Source: an uncultured Clostridia bacterium
Lineage (GTDB): Bacteria; Bacillota; Clostridia; Oscillospirales; CAG-272
Length of the DNA stretch: 57,027 bases
Assembly (NCBI GenBank): GCA_947588825.1
Contig: CANPZU010000015.1
Span: 1 to 57,027 of the forward strand
Reading direction: 5' to 3'
Each line of letters begins with the position of its first letter. Position 1 is the stretch's first letter. Made by a program: the position numbers and the translations under genes. The notes under the pieces were generated by a model. The model did no database searches. It was not told the origin of the DNA and saw only the letters and a list, made by a program, of their open reading frames with translations. Shown here one piece after another: positions 37,113 through 50,435 of the stretch.

Positions 37113-37874
37113 ATGATAAACACCGTTAGAAAGACCTTCGACAACATTCTCGGACTGCTTTTTCCTCCCTTTTGCGTACACTGCGAAAAGCTCCTTAATT
37201 ACCGAGAGACCGTCCCTCTGTGCCCGGAGTGCCGTGAGCTTTGGGAGGAGGAGAAACATTCGATCTGTAAGGACTGCTTTAAAAAGGTCGAGGAATGTGA
37301 GTGCGTCCCGCCGCGAGCCAAAAGCAAGATCAAAAAGAGCTTCCACCTGTGTGAATACGACCCGACGGTCAAATCGGTGACTGCGTCGCTTGTGCTTTGC
37401 TGCAAGGATCACAACTACAAATTTGTAAACAAATTTGTTGCAGACGAGCTTGAAGCGACGGTGCGCGCTCACTTGAAAAGCTTTAAAAACACGGTAATTA
37501 CCTATGTGCCAAGAAGCAGGGAGAAGGTAATAAAGACAGGGGTCGATCAGTCGCTTATATGCGCCAGGGAGCTTGCAAAGCGTTTTGATATCGAGTGTGT
37601 CGGGGCGATAAAGCGAGTCGGAGGAACCGAACAGAAAAGCCTTGACTTTGTTGAACGCCTTGAAAACGCCCGTTTCAGTTACCGGGCAAGGAATGATGCA
37701 TTGCTTACAATAAACTCAAGAAACGTTATTTTGTACGACGATATCGTGACGACGGGCGCAAGCCTTTGCGCCTGCGCCGACATACTAAAATCCATGGGCG
37801 CTCGTACAATTTACGCATTGTGCTTGGGCAGGGTTTACCGCAAAGGCAAGGGAAATGGGCAAAGCGACGTTTGA
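37113..37874 (+). CDS. comF: ComF-family amidophosphoribosyltransferase-like protein
   Basis: 253 residues. A zinc-ribbon N terminus (FCVHCEKLL, LCPECRELW, ICKDCF, ECECV) precedes the phosphoribosyltransferase fold with the PRPP loop NVILYDDIVTTGASL. ComF proteins function in DNA uptake in competent bacteria and bind the replication and repair machinery; presence here does not prove competence. It is 12 bp after recD2. Confidence 0.92.
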   Translation: MINTVRKTFDNILGLLFPPFCVHCEKLLNYRETVPLCPECRELWEEEKHSICKDCFKKVEECECVPPRAKSKIKKSFHLCEYDPTVKSVTASLVLCCKDHNYKFVNKFVADELEATVRAHLKSFKNTVITYVPRSREKVIKTGVDQSLICARELAKRFDIECVGAIKRVGGTEQKSLDFVERLENARFSYRARNDALLTINSRNVILYDDIVTTGASLCACADILKSMGARTIYALCLGRVYRKGKGNGQSDV

Positions 37875-37954
37875 CCGTCTTGCTTAGATACTTTGAAAAA
37901 CAAAAAGTTATAAATAATTATATCATATTAAGGATTAAGGAAAAGAGGCGGATC

Positions 37955-39145
37955 ATGAACGATTTTACATTCTACAGCCCAACGTATTTTGTCTTTGGCA
38001 AAGAGAGGGAAAACGAGGCCGGAAAATACATAAAAAAATTTTACGGGAGCCGTGTTCTCATTCACTACGGCGGCGTTTCGGCTGTCAAAAGCGGCCTGAT
38101 TGACAAAATCAAGCTTTCTCTTGAAAAGGAAGGGCTTTATTACAAGGAACTGGGAGGAGTGAAGCCCAATCCAAGAGACGGCATGGTCTACAAAGGGATC
38201 GAGCTTTGCAGAAACGAAAAGATCGATTTCATCTTGGCGGTTGGCGGAGGTAGCGTCATAGATTCTGCAAAGGCAATAGCCCTCGGAACGCCTTATGCGG
38301 GCGATTTTTGGGATTTTTATGCTGACAGGAGCCTTACCGCCAATGCAAGCGCTTTGCCCGTGGGCACCGTTCTCACCATTGCCGCGGCGGGCAGCGAGGG
38401 CAGTTCGGACAGCGTAATAACAAAAGAAGAGGGAATGCTAAAAAGGGCAACCGGCGGAGAATGTCTGCGTCCGAAGTTTTCGATACTCGATCCCGCCCTC
38501 ACTCAGACTCTGCCCGCGTATCAGACCGCCTGCGGCGCCACCGATATTATGGCGCACGTCTTTGAGAGGTACTTTACGAACACTAAGCGGGTTGAGACTA
38601 CCGACCGCCTTTGCGAGGCTATACTCATGGCGATGATACACGAAACTCCCAAGGCGATAGCCGACCCCGACGATTACGAGGCGAGAGCAAATATCATGTG
38701 GGCGGGCATGGTGGCGCACAATGACATATGCGGCGTGGGCAGGGAACAGGACTGGAATTCACATTGGCTTGAGCATGAGGTATCCTCGCTTACCGACTGC
38801 GCGCACGGAGCCGGGCTCGCGGTCATCATGCCGGCGTGGATGGAATATGTCTGCGCACACGATATAGCGCGATTTTGCAAGGTGGCATGCCGAGTTTGGG
38901 GCTGTCCTATGGATTATGACAATCCTGAGTCGACGGCGAGAGCGGGCATCAAAGCCTTTCGCGACTTTTTAAGGTCGATAGGTATGCCGACCTCGTTGGA
39001 AGAACTGGGAGCAACAGCCTCGGATATTTTGTATCTTGTAAAGACACTTGGACTCAACGGCAAAAAGACCGGCGGATTCCTTCCGCTCGGAGAAGAGGAT
39101 GCGGAAAATATTTATAAAATTGCCTGCCGCGATAAACGTTTTTAA
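37955..39145 (+). CDS. iron-containing alcohol dehydrogenase (BDH-like)
   Basis: 396 residues from ATG 37955 (an earlier in-frame ATG at 37766 falls within comF). The group III ADH fold shows the NAD(P) site GGGSVIDSAKAI and metal ligands in ATDIMAHVFE, HWLEHEVSSL and CAHGAGLAVIMPAWM. It resembles the NADPH-dependent butanol dehydrogenases that detoxify aldehydes or serve fermentation. Substrate not determined. A terminator follows. Confidence 0.93.
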   Translation: MNDFTFYSPTYFVFGKERENEAGKYIKKFYGSRVLIHYGGVSAVKSGLIDKIKLSLEKEGLYYKELGGVKPNPRDGMVYKGIELCRNEKIDFILAVGGGSVIDSAKAIALGTPYAGDFWDFYADRSLTANASALPVGTVLTIAAAGSEGSSDSVITKEEGMLKRATGGECLRPKFSILDPALTQTLPAYQTACGATDIMAHVFERYFTNTKRVETTDRLCEAILMAMIHETPKAIADPDDYEARANIMWAGMVAHNDICGVGREQDWNSHWLEHEVSSLTDCAHGAGLAVIMPAWMEYVCAHDIARFCKVACRVWGCPMDYDNPESTARAGIKAFRDFLRSIGMPTSLEELGATASDILYLVKTLGLNGKKTGGFLPLGEEDAENIYKIACRDKRF

Positions 39146-39186
39146 TTTAAAGCATCCAAATATACATAAAAATATGATGTTTATTT

Positions 39187-39229
39187 GAAAAACAAATGAT
39201 AATATTGTATTATCGTTTGTTTTTCGCTT
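39187..39229 (+). terminator. terminator after the alcohol dehydrogenase
   Basis: GAAAAACAAATGATAATA (39187-39204) pairs with TATTATCGTTTGTTTTTC (39208-39225) with one mismatch, ending in a T run. Confidence 0.85.
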
Positions 39230-39276
39230 TATCACTTTACAACATTAATGCGATAGTGTATAATAATGATAAAGTG
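39227..39276. promoter_or_regulatory. inverted repeat flanking the his promoter
   Basis: CTTTATCA (39227-39234) is the reverse complement of TGATAAAG (39267-39274), and CACTTTA (39233-39239) of TAAAGTG (39270-39276). The arms sit just outside the -35 and -10. They are candidate operators for the TrpR-like regulator encoded next. Confidence 0.5.
39236..39264 (+). promoter_or_regulatory. promoter of the yerC-his operon
   Basis: TTTACA (39236-39241) and TATAAT (39259-39264), 17-bp spacer, 36 bp before the yerC-type gene. Confidence 0.85.
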
Positions 39277-39300
39277 CTGAAGCAGAAAGGAAAGAGATAA

Positions 39301-39606
39301 ATGGAATTGCATCACGGCGGCGAGATAGAAAACGAGCTTTACAAGGTGCTTGCCTCCCTCAGGGGAGAGGAAGAGTTCAGGATGTTGCTTGAGGATTTGT
39401 GCACATACAAGGAGATAGAGCAAATGGCACAGCGGCTTGCGGGCGCTAAGCTGCTGCTCGACGGAAGGACATATACGCAGATAACTTCAAGCACCGAGAT
39501 ATCGAGCGCCACCTTGAGCCGTGTGTCGAGGTGTATACAGCATGGCAGCGGAGGATACAATACTCTGCTCAGACGCTATCTTGAAAGCAAGAAAAAGTCT
39601 GATTAA
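39301..39606 (+). CDS. yerC: YerC/YecD family TrpR-like regulator
   Basis: 101 residues, all-helical, related to the tryptophan repressor. The DNA-binding helices are in DGRTYTQITSSTEISSATLSRV, preceded by the conserved LCTYKEIEQMAQRLAGAKLL. In Firmicutes such genes often adjoin histidine genes, and a role in histidine regulation has been proposed. It is the first gene of this his operon (30 bp before hisZ). GGAAAGAG precedes the ATG. Confidence 0.92.
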   Translation: MELHHGGEIENELYKVLASLRGEEEFRMLLEDLCTYKEIEQMAQRLAGAKLLLDGRTYTQITSSTEISSATLSRVSRCIQHGSGGYNTLLRRYLESKKKSD

Positions 39607-39636
39607 AATCATTGCCAAAAAAGGACATAAAGCGTT

Positions 39637-40725
39637 ATGAGAGCAAAGCTGACAAAAAGCGAACAAACCTATCTTGATTTGAGCTCGGTTTACGAGAGCT
39701 ACGGATATGAAAGATTTTCTATGAGAAAGTTTGAAGAGTATTCGCTTTATCTTGAAAACAAATACTTTTTAAACAGCGATCACATTCTCACATTCAACGA
39801 CCCGGGCGGAAAGCTGATGGCGCTGAAGCCCGATATAACCTTGTCGATACTCAAAAACGCGAAGAACAAGGAAGCCTCGCAAAAGGTGTACTACAGGGAA
39901 AACGTCTGCCGTCTTGATAAGCGCAGCATGCAGTACCGCGAGATAGAGCAGCTCGGGCTTGAAGTCATCGACTCGCCGGGAGGGGTTACCCTTTCCGAAA
40001 TATGCGAGCTTGCCCAAAAAAGCCTTGAGGCGGTCGATGAGGATTATATACTCTGTATATCGGACATGGAGTATGTTTTGGGAGTTCTTGATACAATAAG
40101 TGCGCTTGATACCGATTCACGGGAAAAGCTGCTTTCGTTTATTGTCTCAAAAAACGCCCACGAGCTCAAGGACAAGCTTGTGGAATGTAAAATGGATGAA
40201 GGATATGCCAACTCCTTTTCACTGCTTGTCATGCAGTCGGCGGGCAAGGAGGAAACGCTTGACATGGCCGCCTCACTTGTAAAAAACGCAAGAATGGAGC
40301 AGGCGTTGAAGAATCTTCGAAGCATCGTGCAAAATATCAAAAATCCGGAAAAAATCAGGATCGACTTTACGCTTATTAATAATATTTCCTATTATAACGG
40401 CCCCGTGTTCTGCGGTTATGTTAAAAGGATACCACGCGCCATACTCAGCGGAGGCTTTTACGACAAAATGGCGCGCAAGTTTTCAAAGAACTGCGGAGCG
40501 GGCTTTGCGCTCTCGCTTGACGAGCTAAACGCCTATTATGAGGAGAGACCTAAGTACGATGTGGATACGCTCATTCTTTACGATGAAAGGATAAACAGCG
40601 TGAAGGAAACGGCGGATTTGGCGGACAGGATAAGAGAAAGCGGAAAAAGCGTCCGTGTCGAAGCGCTTTTCCCCAAGGGTCTGCGCTGCCGCGAGGTTAT
40701 AGATCTCCGAAAATCGGGCAAATAA
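39637..40725 (+). CDS. hisZ: ATP phosphoribosyltransferase regulatory subunit
   Basis: 362 residues, a HisRS-like paralogue. Class II motif 1-like start (YLDLSSVYESYGYERFSMRK), motif 2 VYYRENVCRLD, SGGFYDKMARKFSKN region and a C-terminal anticodon-domain-like segment (VDTLILYDERINSVKE). It partners short HisG, giving histidine feedback; the gene directly after encodes that short form. It cannot act as HisRS on its own judging by altered motifs. Confidence 0.9.
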   Translation: MRAKLTKSEQTYLDLSSVYESYGYERFSMRKFEEYSLYLENKYFLNSDHILTFNDPGGKLMALKPDITLSILKNAKNKEASQKVYYRENVCRLDKRSMQYREIEQLGLEVIDSPGGVTLSEICELAQKSLEAVDEDYILCISDMEYVLGVLDTISALDTDSREKLLSFIVSKNAHELKDKLVECKMDEGYANSFSLLVMQSAGKEETLDMAASLVKNARMEQALKNLRSIVQNIKNPEKIRIDFTLINNISYYNGPVFCGYVKRIPRAILSGGFYDKMARKFSKNCGAGFALSLDELNAYYEERPKYDVDTLILYDERINSVKETADLADRIRESGKSVRVEALFPKGLRCREVIDLRKSGK

Positions 40726-40750
40726 CGCGAAAGGAAAGTATAGTGTAAAA

Positions 40751-41377
40751 ATGCTGAATATTGCACTGCCGAAAGGCAGACTTGGAATGAAAGTATATGA
40801 CATGCTCGCCGATATCGGATACGAGTGTCCCGAGATACTTAGCGACAACCGAAAGCTGATATTTGAAAATGAAAAAAACGGCGTAAGGTATCTGCTTGTC
40901 AAGCCGACCGACGTTCCGATATATGTGGAATACGGCGCCGCCGACATAGGCGTCGCGGGAAAGGATGTAATACTTGAGCAGGAGCCCGATTTATACGAGT
41001 TGCTTGACCTCGGATTTGGAAAATGCCGTATGTGCGTCGCCGCCCCCATCGGTTACAGAGAGGACCCCGACAGACCCCTCAGAGTCGCCACGAAGTTTCC
41101 AAATATAGCCAAAAATTATTACATGTCAAAAAATCGGGAAATAGAGATTATTAAGCTTTACGGCTCAATTGAGATAGCGCCGCTGACATCTCTTTCCGAT
41201 GTGATAGTGGATATAGTTGAAACAGGGGCAACGCTCAAAGAGAATAATCTTGAGGTTATAGAAAGTATACTGCAAATAAGCGCTCGTCTTATTGCCAACA
41301 AGGCGCTCTGCAACTTTAAATCTCAGGAGATAGAGCGTATAGTCGGTATGTTGAGAAGCCGCAGCCGCTTTGAATGA
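40751..41377 (+). CDS. hisG: ATP phosphoribosyltransferase, short form
   Basis: 208 residues: ALPKGRLGMKVYDML, YGAADIGVAGKDVILE and the PRPP loop VDIVETGATLKEN. Lacks the C-terminal histidine-binding domain of long HisG, so needs HisZ. First step of histidine synthesis: ATP plus PRPP. GAAAGGA precedes the ATG. Confidence 0.97.
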   Translation: MLNIALPKGRLGMKVYDMLADIGYECPEILSDNRKLIFENEKNGVRYLLVKPTDVPIYVEYGAADIGVAGKDVILEQEPDLYELLDLGFGKCRMCVAAPIGYREDPDRPLRVATKFPNIAKNYYMSKNREIEIIKLYGSIEIAPLTSLSDVIVDIVETGATLKENNLEVIESILQISARLIANKALCNFKSQEIERIVGMLRSRSRFE

Positions 41378-41447
41378 CCGATTTGCTTTGTATTATGTTT
41401 TTAATTTGCGTTTTATGAAAGGAAGCCGCAGTGCGGAGTTTTAGGTT

Positions 41448-42737
41448 ATGATCAGAATAATTGATAAAAATATCGACGGCGAGTCGGTGCTGAATAGGCA
41501 GATAACCTCGTATCCCGAATACGAGGAAAAGGTGAAGGCGATAATCGACGATGTATGCAAAAACGGGGATAAGGCGCTGTTTAAGTATGGCGAAATGTTT
41601 GATGGCGTAAAGCTCACTTCACTTATCGTAAGCGAGAGCGAGATTGAGGAGGCTTTTAAGATTGTTGACAGCGACTTTATAAGGATATTGAAGAAGGCTA
41701 AGGAAAACATAGAGTTCTACCACAAAAGCCAGCTTCGTTCAGGTTTTGAAATCAAAAAAGAGGATGGAATCATACTCGGCCAAAAGATAACTCCGATTGA
41801 AAGGGCGGGCATATATGTGCCGGGCGGAAGCGCCGCCTACCCTTCGACGGTGCTTATGAACGCGATCCCGGCAAAGCTTGCAGGTGTGAAAAGGACAATC
41901 ATGACGACCCCGCCTCAAAAGGGCAGCGGAAAAATCAAACCCGAGATACTTGTCGCCGCAAAGCTTTGCGGAGTAGACACTGTAATCAAATGCGGAGGAG
42001 CGCAGGCTATTGCGGCTCTTTCGTTCGGGACCGAAAGCGTTCCGAAGGTCGACAAAATAGTCGGTCCCGGTAATATCTATGTGGCGCTTGCCAAAAAGCA
42101 TGTTTTTGGACGTGTCGGCATCGACATGATAGCGGGCCCCAGCGAAATACTCATAATCGCGGACGAAACGGGTGACGAAAAGCTCATATCCTGCGATCTG
42201 CTCTCCCAAGCCGAGCATGACAGACTTGCAAGCGCCGTGCTTGTGACCAGCAGCAGTTCGCTTGCCCTTAAGGTAAGGGACGAGCTTGAAAAACAGCTTG
42301 CAAGGCTTGAAAGGCAGGATATTGCAAGGGAATCCATTGATACAAACGGTAAGATAATTGTCGCCGACAGTATTGAAAAGGCGATTGAAATAGCAAATCG
42401 CATTGCCCCCGAGCATCTTGAGTTGTGCGTCGAAGACCCGTTTAAATATCTTGATAAGATAGAAAACGCCGGTTCCGTTTTCTTAGGTAAATACTCTCCC
42501 GAGCCGCTGGGCGACTATTTTGCGGGTCCAAACCACACTTTACCCACCGGAGGGAGCGCCCGCTTTGCGTCCGCTCTGTCAGTTGACGATTTTGTAAAAA
42601 AGACCCAGTACATATACTACGGTGACGATGCTCTTGAAAAGGTATATAAGGATGTTGCGGCCTTTGCAAGGGCAGAGGGCCTCGGCGCTCACGCAAAAGC
42701 GGTGGAGGCGCGGTACGAGGACGTCGCAAAAAAATGA
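41448..42737 (+). CDS. hisD: histidinol dehydrogenase
   Basis: 429 residues. Zinc and substrate residues are in GGAQAIAALSFGTESVP, SQAEHDRLASAVLV and AGPNHTLPTGGSARF. Oxidises L-histidinol to histidine in the final two steps. It is preceded by a 70-bp gap containing GAAAGGAAG but no terminator. Confidence 0.97.
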   Translation: MIRIIDKNIDGESVLNRQITSYPEYEEKVKAIIDDVCKNGDKALFKYGEMFDGVKLTSLIVSESEIEEAFKIVDSDFIRILKKAKENIEFYHKSQLRSGFEIKKEDGIILGQKITPIERAGIYVPGGSAAYPSTVLMNAIPAKLAGVKRTIMTTPPQKGSGKIKPEILVAAKLCGVDTVIKCGGAQAIAALSFGTESVPKVDKIVGPGNIYVALAKKHVFGRVGIDMIAGPSEILIIADETGDEKLISCDLLSQAEHDRLASAVLVTSSSSLALKVRDELEKQLARLERQDIARESIDTNGKIIVADSIEKAIEIANRIAPEHLELCVEDPFKYLDKIENAGSVFLGKYSPEPLGDYFAGPNHTLPTGGSARFASALSVDDFVKKTQYIYYGDDALEKVYKDVAAFARAEGLGAHAKAVEARYEDVAKK

Positions 42738-42751
42738 GGATGTGATTTGTT

Positions 42752-43828
42752 TTGAGCAGATTTTTTTCCGATAAATTTAACGGACTTACGCCTTATGTTC
42801 CGGGTGAACAGCCAAAGAACAGAGAGTATATAAAGCTTAATACCAACGAGTCTCCTTTTCCCCCGTGCGAGGGAGTTATAAGGGCGCTTAATAGGGACGA
42901 GCGTTCAAAGCTGAACCTTTATTCCGACCCGAGCGCAAGCGCTCTTGTCGAGGCAATAAGCTCGGTGTACGGCGTGAGGGCGGAAAACATAGCGGTGGGC
43001 AACGGCTCTGACGAGATACTCGCCTTCATTTTCAATGCTTTCTGCGATCAAAAAAAAGGCATGGCTTTTCCCGATATAACATACGGTTTTTATCCCGTTT
43101 TTGCAAGCATGTTCGGCGTGGCGCACCGCGTGATCCCACTTGATAAGGATTTTAAAATCAGGATTGAGGATTATAAGGACATAAAGGACAATGTGATAAT
43201 AGCAAACCCCAATGCACAAACGGGAATACTCCTTGAAAAGGGCGATGTCGAAGCGCTTATTTTGCAGGATCGCTCCCGACTTGTGGTTATAGACGAGGCG
43301 TACATGGATTTTGCGGGTACGAGCGCGGTAGAGCTGACCAAAAAATATGACAATGTAATTGCCGTTCAGACATTTTCCAAGTCGCGCAGCCTCGCGGGCG
43401 CGAGAGTGGGCTTTGCCATTGCCGAATGTAATCTGATAAACGACATAAACACCATGAAATACTCCTTTAACCCGTACAACATAAACCGCCTGTCAATAAT
43501 TGCGGGACGTGAGGCGATGCTCGATACCGATTACATGAAAAGCTGCGTGCAAAAGGTGATAGAAAACAGAGAATACACAAAGGGCGCTCTTGAAGCAATA
43601 GGCTTTAGGGTGCTTGACTCAAGGGCGAATTTCCTGCTTGCCGAAAGCGACACAGTCAGCGGAAGGGAGCTTTATAATAAGCTGAAGGAGCGCGGGATAC
43701 TCGTTAGGTATTTGGGAGATCGCAGGATTGAAAACTTTGTAAGAATAACCGTTGGCAACAGGGAGCAAATGGACGCGCTCATTGCCGCGGTAAAAGAAAT
43801 ACTGTGCGAATGCGAAAGGAAAGAATAA
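42752..43828 (+). CDS. hisC: histidinol-phosphate aminotransferase
   Basis: 358 residues from a TTG start with GAGG upstream. PLP-binding Lys lies in TFSKSRSLAGARVGFA (about residue 208); LNTNESPFPP and ANPNAQTGILL are family marks. Transfers an amino group from glutamate to imidazole acetol phosphate. Its stop abuts hisB. Confidence 0.96.
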   Translation: MSRFFSDKFNGLTPYVPGEQPKNREYIKLNTNESPFPPCEGVIRALNRDERSKLNLYSDPSASALVEAISSVYGVRAENIAVGNGSDEILAFIFNAFCDQKKGMAFPDITYGFYPVFASMFGVAHRVIPLDKDFKIRIEDYKDIKDNVIIANPNAQTGILLEKGDVEALILQDRSRLVVIDEAYMDFAGTSAVELTKKYDNVIAVQTFSKSRSLAGARVGFAIAECNLINDINTMKYSFNPYNINRLSIIAGREAMLDTDYMKSCVQKVIENREYTKGALEAIGFRVLDSRANFLLAESDTVSGRELYNKLKERGILVRYLGDRRIENFVRITVGNREQMDALIAAVKEILCECERKE

Positions 43829-44413
43829 GTGAGAAGCGCCGAAATAAAGAGGACCACAAGGGAGACGGATATCGATCTTAAGTTATCACTTGAGGGCGGT
43901 GAGGTCGATATAGACACTGGATGCGGCTTTTTGGACCATATGCTCGAGCTTTTTGCAAAGCACGGAAGGATGGGACTTACCGTGCGTTGCAAGGGGGATA
44001 CCTATGTCGACTATCACCACACGGTTGAAGACGTGGGTATAGTGCTCGGAGACGCCTTTGACAAAGCGCTTGGCCAAAAGAGAGGAATATCAAGGTACGG
44101 CAGCGTGCTGTTGCCTATGGACGAGGCGCTTATCCTCGCCTCTGCCGACATAAGCGGCAGAGAGTATCTGAATTTTGACGTCAGAATCCCGAACGCGCAT
44201 GTCGGGACCTTTGACACTGAGCTTGTTGAGGAGTTTTGGATCTCCTTTGTCAGACATGCGAGAATAACGCTGCACATAAAGCAGTTGGAGGGCAAAAACA
44301 CGCACCATATAATTGAGGGAATATTCAAGGCTGCGGGAAGAGCGCTGTGCAAAGCGGTTTTTGAGGATAAAACGCTCGGAGGGGAGATACCCTCCACCAA
44401 GGGACTTTTATGA
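43829..44413 (+). CDS. hisB: imidazoleglycerol-phosphate dehydratase
   Basis: 194 residues from a GTG start immediately after the hisC stop. Manganese ligands appear in GCGFLDHMLELFAKHG and DYHHTVEDVGIVLG, and again in the C-terminal half (EEFWISFVRHA, THHIIEGIFK). Monofunctional: there is no fused histidinol phosphatase. Overlaps hisH by 4 bp (ATGA). Confidence 0.97.
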   Translation: MRSAEIKRTTRETDIDLKLSLEGGEVDIDTGCGFLDHMLELFAKHGRMGLTVRCKGDTYVDYHHTVEDVGIVLGDAFDKALGQKRGISRYGSVLLPMDEALILASADISGREYLNFDVRIPNAHVGTFDTELVEEFWISFVRHARITLHIKQLEGKNTHHIIEGIFKAAGRALCKAVFEDKTLGGEIPSTKGLL

Positions 44414-45021
44414 TAGCTATAATTAATTACGGAGTGGGAAATCTCTTTTCCCTGTCAAGCTCGTTGAAATATTTGGGCTTTCAAAGCGAAATCACGGCCG
44501 ACAGCAAAAAAATAAGAGGGGCGGATAAAATAATACTGCCCGGGGTCGGAGCCTTTTCCGACGCAAAAAACAAGCTCGAGAATGCGGGACTTGTTCCTAT
44601 GCTGACAAGCGAGGCGCTGGGCGGCAAGCCGTTTCTCGGAATATGCCTCGGTATGCAGCTGCTTTTTGAGCTTTCCTATGAATACGGAGAGCACGAAGGA
44701 CTTTCCCTGATAAAGGGCAAGGTCGTACCGATGGAAAATAGAGTGGCCCAAGGAGTCAAGATACCGCACATGGGATGGAACGAGCTTGTCATAACAAGGA
44801 AGGACCCGATTTTTAAATATGTGGATAAGGGCGAGTATGTATACTATGTTCACTCGTATTTTGCAAACGAGTGTGCCGAAAACACGATCGCATTTTCCAC
44901 TTACGGCGGTATAAACGTTACGGGAGCGGTAGTAAAAAACAATATATACGGGACCCAGTTCCACCCCGAAAAGTCGGGCGACACCGGGCTCAGAATTTTG
45001 AAAGCCTTTTGTGAGCTTTAA
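44410..45021 (+). CDS. hisH: imidazole glycerol phosphate synthase, glutaminase subunit
   Basis: 203 residues, class I amidotransferase with nucleophile Cys79 in FLGICLGMQLLFE and the His-Glu pair in QFHPEKSG. Supplies ammonia to HisF. ATGA overlap with hisB indicates coupling. Confidence 0.97.
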   Translation: MIAIINYGVGNLFSLSSSLKYLGFQSEITADSKKIRGADKIILPGVGAFSDAKNKLENAGLVPMLTSEALGGKPFLGICLGMQLLFELSYEYGEHEGLSLIKGKVVPMENRVAQGVKIPHMGWNELVITRKDPIFKYVDKGEYVYYVHSYFANECAENTIAFSTYGGINVTGAVVKNNIYGTQFHPEKSGDTGLRILKAFCEL

Positions 45022-45049
45022 ACTTTAACTTTAAAGAGGAAAACGTAAG

Positions 45050-45766
45050 ATGAACATATATCCTGCAATAGATATAAGAGATAAAAAAGTGGTTCGTCTC
45101 ACAAAAGGAGACTATGAGCGCATGACGGTATATTCAAGCAGCCCATTGAAGGTCGCAGAGAGCTTTGTTGCCTCGGGAAGCCGGAATATACACATAGTCG
45201 ATCTTGACGGCGCAAAAGACAACATAACGCCTTGCTACGAGGTTATAAAAGAGATACTTTCAAAGCTTTGTCTGTTTGCCGAGGTTGGCGGAGGTATAAG
45301 AAACGAGGAGAGGATAAAAAGCTATCTTGATATAGGCGTATCACGGGTGATACTCGGTTCGGTTGCAGTTGAGGATCCCGGCTTTGTTGAAAGAATGTGC
45401 GAAAAGTACGGTGATAAGATTGCGGTCGGAGTAGACGCGTCGGACGGTTTTGTGGCGATACACGGATGGAGGACACTCACCGATGTCCCCTCATTTGACT
45501 TTTGCCGCATGATGAAGGAAAGAGGCGTTTCGACCATTATATACACCGATATTTCAAAGGACGGAATGCTCTCGGGTACTAATCTTGAAATTTACGAAAA
45601 ATTGCGGGAGATCGGACTTAACATTATCGCCTCCGGCGGGGTCACATACGAATATGAGATAGAGAAGCTGCGCGATCTCGGTCTATACGGCGTGATACTC
45701 GGAAAAGCGCTGTACGCCGGCAAGCTTGATCTGAGACGGGCTCTTGAGATTGCCGCATGCCGCTGA
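45050..45766 (+). CDS. hisA: ProFAR isomerase
   Basis: 238 residues, (beta/alpha)8 barrel with two phosphate sites and catalytic Asp in PAIDIRDKKVVRLTKG and GVDASDGFVAIHGW. AAAGAGGAAA precedes the ATG. The half-barrel repeat links it to hisF. Confidence 0.96.
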   Translation: MNIYPAIDIRDKKVVRLTKGDYERMTVYSSSPLKVAESFVASGSRNIHIVDLDGAKDNITPCYEVIKEILSKLCLFAEVGGGIRNEERIKSYLDIGVSRVILGSVAVEDPGFVERMCEKYGDKIAVGVDASDGFVAIHGWRTLTDVPSFDFCRMMKERGVSTIIYTDISKDGMLSGTNLEIYEKLREIGLNIIASGGVTYEYEIEKLRDLGLYGVILGKALYAGKLDLRRALEIAACR

Positions 45767-45912
45767 CAAAATGCCAAGTTAGGCGCATACATAGTAAGGG
45801 CCGCAGCGTAAGCGTCCGTTTTGTACGTATATATCAGCGTATATATTATTAAACCAATAAGCGTGCATGTGCAAACGGGCGTTACCGGGCAATTTTGAAA
45901 GGAAAAATAATA
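45767..45912. other. hisA-hisF gap with 9-bp direct repeat
   Basis: This is the longest gap in the his operon (146 bp). It contains CGTATATAT twice (45826-45834, 45838-45846), no gene and no clear terminator. Confidence 0.4.
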
Positions 45913-46671
45913 ATGTTGGCAAAAAGAATAATCCCCTGCCTTGATATACGGGGCGGCAAGGTGGTAAAGGGCACTAACTTTGAAGGGGTCAGGGACGTTG
46001 CTGATCCGGTGGAGCTTGCCGAGTTTTATAACAACTCAGGCGCGGATGAATTGGTTTTCTACGATATCACTGCCTCATATGAAGAAAGAAAACTCTTTTC
46101 CGACACGCTTATCAAAGTCGCGTCGCGCATATTTATTCCCCTGACGGTCGGCGGAGGCATAAACAGCCTTGACGACTTTGAAAGAGTTTTAGGGTGCGGA
46201 GCGGACAAGGTGAGTGTGAACACCGGCGCTATACGCGACCCTTCGCTTATCGAAAGGGCAGCCAAAAAATATGGGGATCAATGCGTCGTGCTCTCAATGG
46301 ACATAAAGCGCTTCGACGGGAAATTCATGATATACTCAAAAGGCGGAAGGGAAGCCACGGGTATCGAGGCCGTCGAATGGGCATACCGGGGACAGGAAAG
46401 CGGCGCGGGAGAGTTGGTGGTCAACTCTATAGATACTGACGGCGTTAAGGGCGGATTTGATCTTCCCATGCTTGAAGCCATATCAAAAAGATGTCATATA
46501 CCGATAATTGCTTCGGGCGGGGCAGGGAAAAGCGATGACTTTCTCACTCTTTTCAAAGAGCTGCCCACAATCGACGCGGGACTTGCTGCATCGGTTTTTC
46601 ATTTTAAACAGGTGAATATAAAAGAGCTAAAGAAAATGTTAAAATCAAACGGCATACCAATGAGAATATAA
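45913..46671 (+). CDS. hisF: imidazole glycerol phosphate synthase, cyclase subunit
   Basis: 252 residues from ATG 45913 (AAAGGA upstream), chosen over an in-frame start at 45895 because homology begins MLAKRIIPCLDIRGGKVVKG. Catalytic Asp residues in CLDIRGG and NSIDTDGVKGGFDLP. Barrel partner of HisH, yields IGP and AICAR. Confidence 0.97.
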   Translation: MLAKRIIPCLDIRGGKVVKGTNFEGVRDVADPVELAEFYNNSGADELVFYDITASYEERKLFSDTLIKVASRIFIPLTVGGGINSLDDFERVLGCGADKVSVNTGAIRDPSLIERAAKKYGDQCVVLSMDIKRFDGKFMIYSKGGREATGIEAVEWAYRGQESGAGELVVNSIDTDGVKGGFDLPMLEAISKRCHIPIIASGGAGKSDDFLTLFKELPTIDAGLAASVFHFKQVNIKELKKMLKSNGIPMRI

Positions 46672-46697
46672 AAATATAAAGGTAAAAGGATGACAGT

Positions 46698-50367
<3,670 letters not shown>

Positions 50368-50393
50368 GCTGACGGCGTTTTTAAAGCAAAAGT

Positions 50394-50435
50394 AAAGCAA
50401 GGTGTGCCCGGTAGTAAGGGCCACACCTTGCTTTT
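50394..50435 (+). terminator. terminator after lacZ
   Basis: AAAGCAAGGTGTG (50394-50406) pairs with CACACCTTGCTTT (50422-50434) with a loop of about 15 nt, then TATCCTTTTT. Near-repeats of ATCCTGTATTTT follow. Confidence 0.9.
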
